From: Selenomonadales bacterium
GTDB lineage: Bacteria > Bacillota > Negativicutes > Sporomusales > UBA7701
Direction: 5' to 3'
DNA: 64,000 bases
Assembly: GCA_029975165.1 (NCBI GenBank)
Contig: JARKPR010000085.1
Span: 62,001 to 126,000, forward strand
Every line of letters begins with the position of its first letter. The first letter of the stretch is position 1. The notes beneath the pieces are model-generated. The model made no database searches. It worked only from the letters and a program-made list of their open reading frames with translations, and was not told where the DNA came from. The translations under genes and the position numbers were made by a program. Below are positions 24,540 to 31,550 of the stretch, piece by piece.

Positions 24540-24908
24540 TCAGCCGCCTTTCAGGCGCGCCGCCACCGCCTGCTTATCGGTTGCCTCCTCGGCCACCGGC
24601 GCCATCTGCGCCTCGGCCATGCCAACCAGCTCCTTCACCATCTGGCCGCCGATCTTGCCCCCGACCCGGCCGCCTATTTTGCCGACCTCCCCGGTCGTCA
24701 TATTCTCCCAGCCCACATCCTCGATTCTCTCCTTCATCCCCAGCTCCTCGGCCGCTTCCCATTTCCTCTGCTCCAAGGCCTCCTCATAATTCTCGGCCGT
24801 AATCCTCGTATTCAGGTCCCGGCCGAGCGTCTCATCGGCCACCTCCAGCTTAAGCCTCTCCATCGCCTCTTCCGCCTTCGGCTCCAAAAGCTTGTTCCTA
24901 TCGCCCAC
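24540..24908 (-). CDS. Alpha/beta-type small acid-soluble spore protein, extended form
   Basis: These proteins saturate and protect spore DNA. The typical opening RNKLLEPKAEEAMERLKLEVADE is seen in pieces: NKLLEPKA at 5-12 and a germination-protease-like site EVADE at 22-26. A second copy of this half appears as EALEQRKWEAAEELG at 43-57. The DNA-binding core is recognisable in GWENMTTGEVG (66-76), then a triple glycine repeat (KIGG, RVGG, KIGG) and QMVKELVGMAE. At 122 residues it is longer than usual (60-90). GTG 24908 was chosen because AAAGGAGG sits 8 nt upstream; the frame is open to 25037 but that part does not resemble a SASP. It is divergent from yunB. Confidence 0.8.
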   Translation of the reverse strand: MGDRNKLLEPKAEEAMERLKLEVADETLGRDLNTRITAENYEEALEQRKWEAAEELGMKERIEDVGWENMTTGEVGKIGGRVGGKIGGQMVKELVGMAEAQMAPVAEEATDKQAVAARLKGG

Positions 24909-24999
24909 AACCGCCGCCTCCTTTTGCTGCCTGACTTTCACAACTAGTATCCCCGCCGGCGGACACGGAAAAACAGGCAGATTTTCGGCGTCCAAGGCA

Positions 25000-25025
25000 C
25001 CAATCGCCATGACCGGCATATATAT
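25000..25025 (+). promoter_or_regulatory. Possible sigma-E/K-type promoter of yunB
   Basis: CATATATAT at 25017-25025 with AC at 24999-25000, 16 nt upstream. It resembles the CATA-type -10 boxes at 16.9-17.9 kb but matches less well at the 3' end. YunB is a mother-cell (sigma-E) gene in B. subtilis, which supports the call. Confidence 0.4.
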
Positions 25026-25056
25026 AGTAAGCGACACTAATCAGGAGGAGAGGACG

Positions 25057-25722
25057 ATGCGGTTCTCCGTGCGGAAGCGACGACGGTTGCCGGTAGCGGT
25101 TCTGTTAACCGCGCTTGTCAGCCTTGCCTTAAGCATATTCTGGACGGCGGAAACCCACCTAAAGCCCACCCTCATGGCGATAGCCGAAGCAAAAGCCACC
25201 CAAGTGGCCACCCAGACCATTAACAACGTCATCAACGAAAAAGTAAGCCAGCACATCGACCCGCAGACCCTCGTCACCGTCAAGCTCGACAACCACGGCC
25301 GCGTCGTCTTCATTCAGCCCAACACCCTTGAATTCAACCGCCTGGCCGCCGACACCACCATCAAAGTCCAGGACGCGCTGAAACTCATCACCGCAGAAAA
25401 AGTCCACATACCGATCGGCCAAATTTTCGGCAGCCCGTTGCTGGCCGGCCTTGGCCCGCCCATCGTCGTCACCATCATCCCCGTCGGCACCGTCCAGATC
25501 AAAGTCGTCGACAAATTCGAGCAGGCCGGCATCAACCAGACCCGCCACATGGTCTACCTCTTCGCCACCACCCGCGTCCGCATCGTCGTACCGCTCGTCA
25601 GCTCCACCGTAAGCGTCAACACCCAGGTGCCCATCGCCGAATACGTCGTCGTCGGCGAAGTCCCCAGCACCTATGTCCAGTTTCCCTTCCCGCTGCCCGC
25701 CGAGCCCAACGGCGGCTCCTAA
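25057..25722 (+). CDS. yunB: Sporulation protein YunB
   Basis: This 221-residue protein has a basic N-terminus (RFSVRKRRRLP) and one membrane segment (about 12-29). Family blocks follow: TINNVINEKVSQ, DNHGRVVFIQPNTLEFNRLA, the IPIGQIFGSPLLAGLGPPI motif, and TRVRIVVPLVSSTVSVNTQVPIAE. YunB is a mother-cell protein of the spore envelope in Bacillus, and its molecular role is undefined. GGAGGAGAGG precedes ATG 25057. An upstream open frame overlaps the SASP gene on the other strand and is not used. B. subtilis YunB is somewhat longer (about 250). Confidence 0.9.
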   Translation: MRFSVRKRRRLPVAVLLTALVSLALSIFWTAETHLKPTLMAIAEAKATQVATQTINNVINEKVSQHIDPQTLVTVKLDNHGRVVFIQPNTLEFNRLAADTTIKVQDALKLITAEKVHIPIGQIFGSPLLAGLGPPIVVTIIPVGTVQIKVVDKFEQAGINQTRHMVYLFATTRVRIVVPLVSSTVSVNTQVPIAEYVVVGEVPSTYVQFPFPLPAEPNGGS

Positions 25723-25819
25723 AAAAGCGGGCGGCATACCGGGGCGGCAGGCGAGGACCGTAGGCCGGCATCATTGCCGGCATATCGCCATCGCCGCCAT
25801 ATCGGCCACAACACCGCAG

Positions 25820-25860
25820 CAACAGGACGAGGAGCCGAAAACCGGCTCCTCGTCCTGTTG
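25820..25860. terminator. Long perfect inverted repeat after yunB
   Basis: 18-bp perfect stem CAACAGGACGAGGAGCCG (25820-25837) and its complement at 25843-25860, loop AAAAC. No T tract follows on either side, so termination is likely but not certain. Confidence 0.6.
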
Positions 25861-25872
25861 CCCAAAAAGCTA

Positions 25873-25901
25873 TTGCCATCGCCCTGCTTCTGGGGTACAA
25901 T
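25873..25901 (+). promoter_or_regulatory. Sigma-A promoter of the hydrogenase-like sensor operon
   Basis: TTGCCA at 25873-25878 and TACAAT at 25896-25901 with 17-bp spacing, about 50 bp upstream of the ferredoxin gene. Confidence 0.7.
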
Positions 25902-25950
25902 AAAGAGTAAGAAATATTAGTGAAATTTTTCACATAGATAGGAGAAAATC

Positions 25951-26202
25951 ATGCCTACGATCGCAATCTGCATCGGCAGCGCCTGCCACATGCGCGGCGC
26001 GCACGGTGTGCTCGAAGCGTTCCGCGCCCTGCTGGAGAAATACAACCTCACCGCCGCCATCGACCTCGAAGGCAACTTCTGCCAGGGGCGCTGCACCGAA
26101 GGCGTCATCATCAAAATAGACGACGAAATCATAACCAATGTCTCCCAGGACAAAGTCTTCGCCATCTTCCGCGAAAAAGTGCTGAAGGAGGGACAGCCAT
26201 GA
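25951..26202 (+). CDS. Thioredoxin-like [2Fe-2S] ferredoxin
   Basis: This 83-residue protein has the NuoE-like pattern C-x4-C ... C-x3-C: C7 and C12 in CIGSAC, C44 and C48 in NFCQGRC. It would hold one [2Fe-2S] cluster in a thioredoxin fold. It is the first gene of a three-gene operon with a hydrogenase-like sensor and a PP2C phosphatase. Homologues (Thermotoga TM1420 type) sit beside the same kind of hydrogenase-like protein, so it likely passes electrons to or from that partner. The stop overlaps the next start (ATGA), and an AGGAG site lies upstream of ATG 25951. Confidence 0.9.
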   Translation: MPTIAICIGSACHMRGAHGVLEAFRALLEKYNLTAAIDLEGNFCQGRCTEGVIIKIDDEIITNVSQDKVFAIFREKVLKEGQP

Positions 26203-27878
26203 AAACGATAACAACCCAAAAGGTCAACTGTCGCGACTGTCACCGCTGTATGCGGTCGTGCCCCCTGAAAGCCATCGGCATCGAAAACGGCCAGGCCAGG
26301 CTCATCGAAGAGAAGTGCGTCCTCTGCGGCCGCTGCGTCGTCGAATGCCCCCAGGGCGCCAAACAGGTCGACAGCCAGCTAGCCCTCGTCACCGACGCCA
26401 TAGCCGCCGGCCGGTTCGTCGCCCTCAGCCTCGCGCCCTCCTTTATCGCCTCCTTCCCCGAATTTACCCCCCGGCAGCTCTGCTCGCGCCTCGCCGCGCT
26501 TGGCTTCAGCCTCATAGAGGAAACGGCCGTCGGGGCCGAAGAAGTATCCCGCCACTACGGCCGCCTGCTCGCCGGTGCCGGCCGGCCGGTCATCTCCGCC
26601 TGCTGCCCGGTCGTCGTCAACGTCATCACCAAATACTACCCCGACCTCGTGGACAACCTCGCCCCGGTCGCCTCGCCCATGCTCGTCCACGCCAAGCTTC
26701 TCAAGCACCGCCATGGCGACGACATCTTCACCGTATTCGCCGGGCCGTGCATCGCCAAGCTGGCCGAAAGCCGCCAGGACGGCAGTGCGGTGGACGCGGC
26801 GATAACCTTCCGCCAGCTGCGCGAATGGCTGGCCGCCGCCGCCCCGCAGGACGCCTCCGCCGCCGCCCAGAGCCAGCCGGCGCCGGGGCCTGTGCGCTAC
26901 TACCCGATCGCCGGCGGCATCCTCAAATCCTTCACCCGCAGCGAAGCCACCGCCACCGACGTCATCGCCGTCGACGGGCTGGAAAACTGCCTCGAAGTCT
27001 TCGCCGCCCTGCGCAGTGGCGAAATAGCCCCGCGGTTCGTCGAAGCCCTCGCCTGCTCAGGCGGCTGCATCAACGGGCCGGCCAACGGTTGCGCCGCCTC
27101 CGTGCCGGCCAAACGGCTCAAAGTAGCGCAGTTCGCCGCCGCCGGCAGCCGCCGCAACAACAACCCTCCCGACCTCGACTTCACCCGACGCCACGCGTCG
27201 GCGCCGGTCCAGGAACACATCCCCAGCGAAAGCCGCATCCGGGAAGTGCTGCGGCAAACCGGCAAATACAGCAAAGAAGACGAAAAAAACTGCGGCGCCT
27301 GCGGGTTCAACTCCTGCCGCGACAAAGCCATCGCCGTCTGCCAGGGCCTCACCGAGATCGGCACCTGCGTGCCCTACATGCGCTCCAAGGCCGAATCCCT
27401 GGCCAACCTTATCGTCCAGCACTCGCTCAACGCCATCGTCGTCGTCGACAGCCGGATGATCGTCCAGGAATTCAACCCGGCGGCGGAAAAAATGCTTGGC
27501 CGGCCGCAGGAGATCGTCAAAGGAAGCACCTTCGGCGAGGTTTTCGGTTGCGACGCCGTCGACGCCGCCGTGCGGGAAGGCCGGAAAATCACCGATCGGC
27601 GGGTCAGGATCCCCGGCGGCAAAATCGTCAGCCAGACCGTCATCCCCGTGGCCGAGCACAACCTGGCGATAATCGTCATGACCGACATCACCGCCCAGGA
27701 GCGGAACGCCCGCGAAATCGAACAAATGAAACTCCAGACGGTGGAAAAAGCGACCGAAATCATCAATAAGCAGATGCACGTCGCCCAGGAGATCGCCGGT
27801 CTCCTCGGGGAAACCACCGCCGAAACGAAAGCTGCCCTCTTCGAACTCGTCGGCCTGCTGAAAGGGCGGGAAGAATGA
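26199..27878 (+). CDS. [FeFe]-hydrogenase-like Fe-S/PAS sensor protein (HsfB/group C-D type)
   Basis: A 559-residue multidomain protein. Two [4Fe-4S] ferredoxin motifs lie at C11/14/17/21 and C40/43/46/50. An H-cluster domain follows, with all cysteine ligands kept but altered motifs: SACCP (C135, C136), AGPC (C184) where catalytic enzymes have MPC, and EALACSGGC (C286, C290) where they have ExMACxGGC. A further Fe-S module CGACGFNSC (C365, C368, C373) precedes a PAS domain (about 400-515) and a helical tail. Loss of the two conserved methionines near the H-cluster and the PAS domain point to sensing of H2 or redox state instead of hydrogen turnover. The last codons overlap the phosphatase gene, its probable output partner. 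Confidence 0.88.
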   Translation: MKTITTQKVNCRDCHRCMRSCPLKAIGIENGQARLIEEKCVLCGRCVVECPQGAKQVDSQLALVTDAIAAGRFVALSLAPSFIASFPEFTPRQLCSRLAALGFSLIEETAVGAEEVSRHYGRLLAGAGRPVISACCPVVVNVITKYYPDLVDNLAPVASPMLVHAKLLKHRHGDDIFTVFAGPCIAKLAESRQDGSAVDAAITFRQLREWLAAAAPQDASAAAQSQPAPGPVRYYPIAGGILKSFTRSEATATDVIAVDGLENCLEVFAALRSGEIAPRFVEALACSGGCINGPANGCAASVPAKRLKVAQFAAAGSRRNNNPPDLDFTRRHASAPVQEHIPSESRIREVLRQTGKYSKEDEKNCGACGFNSCRDKAIAVCQGLTEIGTCVPYMRSKAESLANLIVQHSLNAIVVVDSRMIVQEFNPAAEKMLGRPQEIVKGSTFGEVFGCDAVDAAVREGRKITDRRVRIPGGKIVSQTVIPVAEHNLAIIVMTDITAQERNAREIEQMKLQTVEKATEIINKQMHVAQEIAGLLGETTAETKAALFELVGLLKGREE

Positions 27879-29029
27879 TGACGCGGCTCTATCCGGAAAT
27901 CGCCGTCGCCCAGCTCTGCAAAGCCGGCGAAGAGCTGTGCGGCGACCGGGTGGAAAGCACCCGCACCGAAACGGCCACCACCGTCGTCATCTCCGACGGC
28001 CTCGGCAGCGGCGTCAAGGCCAACATCCTCGCCACCCTCACCACCAAGATCGCCGCCTCGCTCGTCAAAAGAGACATCCCTCTCGCCGAAGTCGTCCACA
28101 CCATCACGGAAACATTGCCGGTCTGCAGGGAACGGAAGATCGCCTACTCCACCTTTCAGATCATCAAAATCCACCCCGACTGCCTGGCCACCGTCATCGA
28201 ATTCGACAGCCCGGGCACCTTCCTGCTGCGCGGCGGCCAGGTCGTTCCTTTCCCCACCATCGCCAGGGAGATCGGCGGCAAGGCCGTCCGGGAAGGCCGT
28301 CTCCTGCTGGACGAGAACGACGTGCTCGTCGCCGTAAGCGACGGCGTCATCCACGCCGGCATCGGCGGCCTTCTCAAGCTGGGCTGGGACTGGCCCGGCA
28401 TCGCCACCGAACTTGCCGCCAACTGTTCGCCCGCCGACGACGCCGAAGCGATCGCCGCCCACATCCTGGGCTGCTGCAACGGCTACTACCTCGGCAACCC
28501 GGGCGACGACTCGACCGTCGTCGCCGTCAAAATACGCCGGCCCCGCCGGCTCACCCTCTTCACCGGCCCGCCCGCCAACCGCGAGATGGATGAACAAGTC
28601 GTCAGGAGATTCCTGCGCAGCGAAGGGAAACTGGCCGTCGCCGGCGGCACCACCGCCAACATCGTCAGCCGCGTCAGCGGCCGGCCGGTCAAGGTCGACC
28701 TCGACTACCAGGACCCCGCCATCCCGCCCAAAGCCGCCATCGAAGGCATCGACCTCGTCAGCGAAGGAGTGCTCACCCTCACCGCCGCCATAAACCGCCT
28801 CGACGACCCCCGCAAACTGCGCGGCGCCCATCGCCGCGACGGCGCCACCCTGCTGGCCAAACTGCTGAACGAGGCCGATCGCATCGACATACTGGCCGGG
28901 ACGGCCGTAAACCCGGCCCACCAGAACCCGAACTTTCCCGCCCACATCAACATCAAGACCCAGGTCCTGGCCAGCCTGCGCGTCAAGCTGGAAGCCCTGG
29001 GCAAACAAGTCTGCGTGGAGTGGGTCTGA
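27875..29029 (+). CDS. SpoIIE-family PP2C protein phosphatase
   Basis: This 384-residue protein has an N-terminal PP2C/SpoIIE catalytic domain. Metal-binding acidic motifs are visible: TTVVISDGLGSGVKA (about 27-41), VSDGVIHAG (about 151-159) and NPGDDSTVVAVK (about 208-219). The C-terminal 150 residues (from about 226, with LFTGPPANREMDEQVVRRFL and GGTTANIVSR) form a separate domain also seen in hydrogenase-linked phosphatases. It probably dephosphorylates a Ser/Thr-phosphorylated regulator in response to the upstream hydrogenase-like sensor. The start overlaps the sensor stop by 4 bp. A second, shorter SpoIIE-type phosphatase is at 41009. Confidence 0.88.
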   Translation: MMTRLYPEIAVAQLCKAGEELCGDRVESTRTETATTVVISDGLGSGVKANILATLTTKIAASLVKRDIPLAEVVHTITETLPVCRERKIAYSTFQIIKIHPDCLATVIEFDSPGTFLLRGGQVVPFPTIAREIGGKAVREGRLLLDENDVLVAVSDGVIHAGIGGLLKLGWDWPGIATELAANCSPADDAEAIAAHILGCCNGYYLGNPGDDSTVVAVKIRRPRRLTLFTGPPANREMDEQVVRRFLRSEGKLAVAGGTTANIVSRVSGRPVKVDLDYQDPAIPPKAAIEGIDLVSEGVLTLTAAINRLDDPRKLRGAHRRDGATLLAKLLNEADRIDILAGTAVNPAHQNPNFPAHINIKTQVLASLRVKLEALGKQVCVEWV

Positions 29030-29037
29030 GCCCTCTC

Positions 29038-29066
29038 TTCTCAAAACGGCCCGCTTATGCTAAAAT
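29038..29066 (+). promoter_or_regulatory. Possible sigma-A promoter of yebC
   Basis: TTCTCA (29038-29043) and TAAAAT (29061-29066), spacing 17 bp, directly after the phosphatase stop codon. Confidence 0.45.
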
Positions 29067-29100
29067 ATAGCCTGACTTAAACTATTGAGAGGGGAACGTT

Positions 29101-29841
29101 ATGTCAGGACACTCCAAATGGGCCAACATAAAACACCGCAAAGGCAAGATGGACGCCATCCGCGGCAAAGTCACCACCAAAATCAGCCGCGAAATCACCG
29201 TCGCCGCCAGGGCGGGGGGCGCCGACCCGGCCGGCAACATGCGGCTGAAACTCGCCCTGCAGAAAGCCAAGGAAAACAACGTCCCCAAGGACAACATCCA
29301 GCGGGCCATCCAAAAAGGCGTCGGCGCCCTCGATGGCGGCAACTACGAAGAAATCGTCTACGAAGGCTATGGCCCGGGCGGCGTGGCCGTCCTGCTCGAA
29401 ATACTGACCGACAACCGCAACCGCACCGCAGCCGACATCCGCCACCTGTTCGCCAAGAACGGCGGCAACCTCGGCGAAGCGGGCTGCGTGGCCTGGATGT
29501 TCGACAAAAAGGGCCTCTTCCTCGTCGACAAGGCCGCCGCCGGCGAAGAAGACCTCATGCTCGCCGCCCTCGACGCCGGCGCCGAAGACATCAGGACCGA
29601 CGGCGACCAATACGAAATCATCACCGCCCCCGACGACTGGGAGCAAGTCCGCGCCGCCCTCGAAGCCGCCAAAGTGGCCGTCGCCTCCGCCCAGATCACC
29701 ATGGTACCCCAGACGACCGTCGAACTGGCCGGAACAGACGCTGAAAAAATGCTCCGCCTCATGGACGCCCTCGAAGACCACGACGACGTCCAGGAAGTCT
29801 ACAGCAACTTCGACATCCCCGACGACATGCTGGAAGAATAA
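29101..29841 (+). CDS. YebC/PmpR-family regulator
   Basis: This 246-residue member of the YebC family opens with the invariant [14 protein letters not shown] and carries [36 protein letters not shown] and [10 protein letters not shown]. Family members were described as transcriptional regulators. More recent work shows that YebC-type proteins bind the ribosome and help translation through polyproline stretches. GAGAGGGGAACG precedes ATG 29101. In many Firmicutes yebC lies next to bofC and ruvCAB, as here. An unusual structured non-coding element separates it from the next gene. Confidence 0.95.
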   Translation: MSGHSKWANIKHRKGKMDAIRGKVTTKISREITVAARAGGADPAGNMRLKLALQKAKENNVPKDNIQRAIQKGVGALDGGNYEEIVYEGYGPGGVAVLLEILTDNRNRTAADIRHLFAKNGGNLGEAGCVAWMFDKKGLFLVDKAAAGEEDLMLAALDAGAEDIRTDGDQYEIITAPDDWEQVRAALEAAKVAVASAQITMVPQTTVELAGTDAEKMLRLMDALEDHDDVQEVYSNFDIPDDMLEE

Positions 29842-30099
29842 GAATAATATCAGCTTGTAGACAAAGTCAGACTGGTGAGAAAGGTCCAGATGCAAGGCGC
29901 ACCGGAAGAGCGCGGCACCGTTTCCTCCGCGACCAAGTATGCATGCAAGGTTTGCAGAGGACAGGTGTAACAGCATCGCAAGCGTACATTGGAACGTACG
30001 CAAGCAAGCGCTCTGATAAGTCAGACGCACGACGCTTCAGCGACGATGCGGTCGCTTACAACGCCGCAGATGGGCCTTTATCGCCAGTCTGAATAATAT
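29842..30099. repeat. Structured non-coding element flanked by GAATAATAT direct repeats
   Basis: There is no credible ORF in this 258-bp stretch, and its base composition is closer to 50% GC than its neighbours. It is flanked by identical 9-bp direct repeats GAATAATAT (29842-29850 and 30091-30099). TCAGACTGG (29867-29875) and CCAGTCTGA (30084-30092) form a closing inverted repeat. Inside are further hairpins, such as GCGTAC-8 nt-GTACGC near 29978 and AGCGAC-6 nt-GTCGCT near 30040. It could be a miniature mobile element (direct repeats as target duplication) or a structured RNA. I could not match it to a known family. Confidence 0.55.
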
Positions 30100-30151
30100 T
30101 TTCCTCTTCTGGTAATACTGTAGGCAACATCTATACCAGGGGGGGTTTTTC

Positions 30152-30724
30152 ATGTTGCCCTTTCCCCAGAACCTGAAACGCCGCGCGCTGCTGGCGGCGG
30201 GGCTGGTCGCCGCCGCCCTGATGCTTGCGGCCTACGCCGGCGGAATGCTGCCCTGGCCGGGAAAACAGCGGCCGGCGCAGGACGCGGAGGTTGGCAAACA
30301 GGACACCAAGATAAAAATCACCGCCACGACCGACTTTGCGCAAAAAATCACCTACCTTAAATGCGGCGACGAAGAAGTGTACCGCACCAAACCGGCCGAC
30401 AACCTCATCGGCCTCAACCTGGCCCAGGTCCAGAAAGTATACGCCGGCTGGACGATCGACAAATTCGACGCCCAGGAGGTGGAAATGTCCCTCAAGGTCG
30501 ACAGCTACTGCCGCGAGCACGCCAACAACACCTTCATCGGCGTCAAGGACGGCTTCGTCGCCGTATACCAGGGACGGCCCGGCCCCCGGGCCATCGTCCG
30601 CGAAGTCACCGCGATCCCTGTCCGCAATCTCAGCGCCGAAGACATCGAGGAACTCAGGCAGGGCATGGTCGTAAAATCGCGCGAAGAACTGCTGCGCACC
30701 CTCGAAGGCATGCAATCCCGATAA
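30152..30724 (+). CDS. BofC-like sporulation protein
   Basis: This 190-residue protein has an N-terminal membrane or signal segment (about 10-33). A central region (ITYLKCGDEEVYRTKPADNLIGLNLAQVQ) precedes a C-terminal domain with YCREHANNTFIGVKDGFVAVYQGRPG, which matches the BofC C-terminal domain pattern. BofC in Bacillus is an intermembrane-space protein that restrains the SpoIVB protease, coupling sigma-K activation to forespore signalling. In B. subtilis bofC also precedes ruvAB-queA-tgt, which supports the call. The N-terminal half is divergent. GGGGGGG precedes ATG 30152. A strong terminator follows. Confidence 0.72.
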   Translation: MLPFPQNLKRRALLAAGLVAAALMLAAYAGGMLPWPGKQRPAQDAEVGKQDTKIKITATTDFAQKITYLKCGDEEVYRTKPADNLIGLNLAQVQKVYAGWTIDKFDAQEVEMSLKVDSYCREHANNTFIGVKDGFVAVYQGRPGPRAIVREVTAIPVRNLSAEDIEELRQGMVVKSREELLRTLEGMQSR

Positions 30725-30736
30725 CCGCCACCCGGA

Positions 30737-30767
30737 GCGTAAGCCGCCGCTTGCGCGCTTTTTTTTT
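30737..30767 (+). terminator. Intrinsic terminator after the bofC-like gene
   Basis: GCGTAAGC (30737-30744), loop CGCC, GCTTGCGC (30749-30756, one T-G pair), followed by GC and nine T. Confidence 0.88.
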
Positions 30768-30860
30768 GCCCGCATCCTGCCCGGCGGCGGGCCGATTGTA
30801 TTCAAAATACTTGTCGCAATAAGGAGGAAAAACGGCCCGCATTAGCGAAGTTATATTTTT

Positions 30861-30885
30861 GTTCTGCAAACAAGAACGACGTTCT
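30861..30885 (+). promoter_or_regulatory. Possible operator upstream of pduL: GTTCT/AGAAC/GTTCT half-sites
   Basis: GTTCT (30861-30865), AGAAC (30873-30877) and GTTCT (30881-30885) form two overlapping inverted repeats. The core AGAAC-GAC-GTTCT resembles a Gram-positive LexA box (GAAC-4 nt-GTTC) but has only 3 central bases. It lies 37 bp before the pduL start. A regulator binding site is plausible only. Confidence 0.3.
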
Positions 30886-30921
30886 GTATATGGAAACATA
30901 TTGGCCAAGGAGTTGTTGCTA

Positions 30922-31497
30922 ATGCCGGGAAAACCCATTCGTGTCGGCATTTCGGCCCGTCATGTCCATGTCTCCCAGGAACACCTGGAGATTCTTTACG
31001 GCGCCGGCCACAAACTTACCCCCATGAAAGACCTCTACCAGGACGGCTACTACGCCGCCGAAGAAACCGTCGACCTCGCCACCCCGAAAGGGGCTTTCAA
31101 AAAAGTGCGCATCCTCGGCCCGGTGCGGAAAGCTTCCCAGGTCGAAATATCGCGCAGCGACGCCGTAAAGCTCGGTGTCGCCATCCCGGTCAGGGAATCC
31201 GGCGACATCAAGGGTTCGCCGCCCGTCACCCTCGTCGGGCCCTGCGGCTCGGTCGACCTGCACGAAGGGATCATCGCCGCCTGGCGGCACATCCATATGG
31301 ACCCGGCGGACGCCGCCGCGTTCGGCGTCAGCGACGGCGATTTCGTGCGGGTAAGGTGCCCGAGCGACGAGCGCGCCCTCGTCTTTGAAAACGTCATAAT
31401 AAGGATTTTCGCAGGCTGGAAGCCCGAAATCCACCTCGACACCGACGAAGCCAACGCCGCCATGCTCAATAACGGCGACAGCGTCGAAATAGTTTGA
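30922..31497 (+). CDS. pduL: Phosphate propanoyltransferase PduL
   Basis: This 191-residue protein is of the PduL phosphotransacylase family, unrelated to Pta. Two similar beta-barrel halves are recognisable. The zinc ligands appear as ISARHVHVS near the N-terminus and WRHIHM around residues 121-126, with EIHLDTDEANAA near the end. It interconverts acyl-CoA and acyl-phosphate. AAGGAG at 30907-30912 selects ATG 30922 over upstream in-frame starts. With butyrate kinase 53 bp downstream it would convert an acyl-CoA to the free acid plus ATP (substrate-level phosphorylation). No microcompartment shell gene is nearby, so it is likely the cytosolic form. Confidence 0.93.
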   Translation: MPGKPIRVGISARHVHVSQEHLEILYGAGHKLTPMKDLYQDGYYAAEETVDLATPKGAFKKVRILGPVRKASQVEISRSDAVKLGVAIPVRESGDIKGSPPVTLVGPCGSVDLHEGIIAAWRHIHMDPADAAAFGVSDGDFVRVRCPSDERALVFENVIIRIFAGWKPEIHLDTDEANAAMLNNGDSVEIV

Positions 31498-31550
31498 ATT
31501 GCTGCCGGCTCCGGTGCGCCGGCAAATCTTGTCATGGGAGAGGAGAAAGC

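Noticed and set aside
26199-27878. Catalytic [FeFe] hydrogenase
   Set aside because: The H-cluster cysteines are present, but MPC is replaced by GPC and ExMAC by EALAC. A PAS domain and an adjacent phosphatase fit a sensor better.
30873-30885. LexA/DinR box upstream of pduL
   Set aside because: The GAAC/GTTC half-sites are 3 bp apart instead of 4, and the genes are not SOS genes. It is kept only as an unnamed possible operator.
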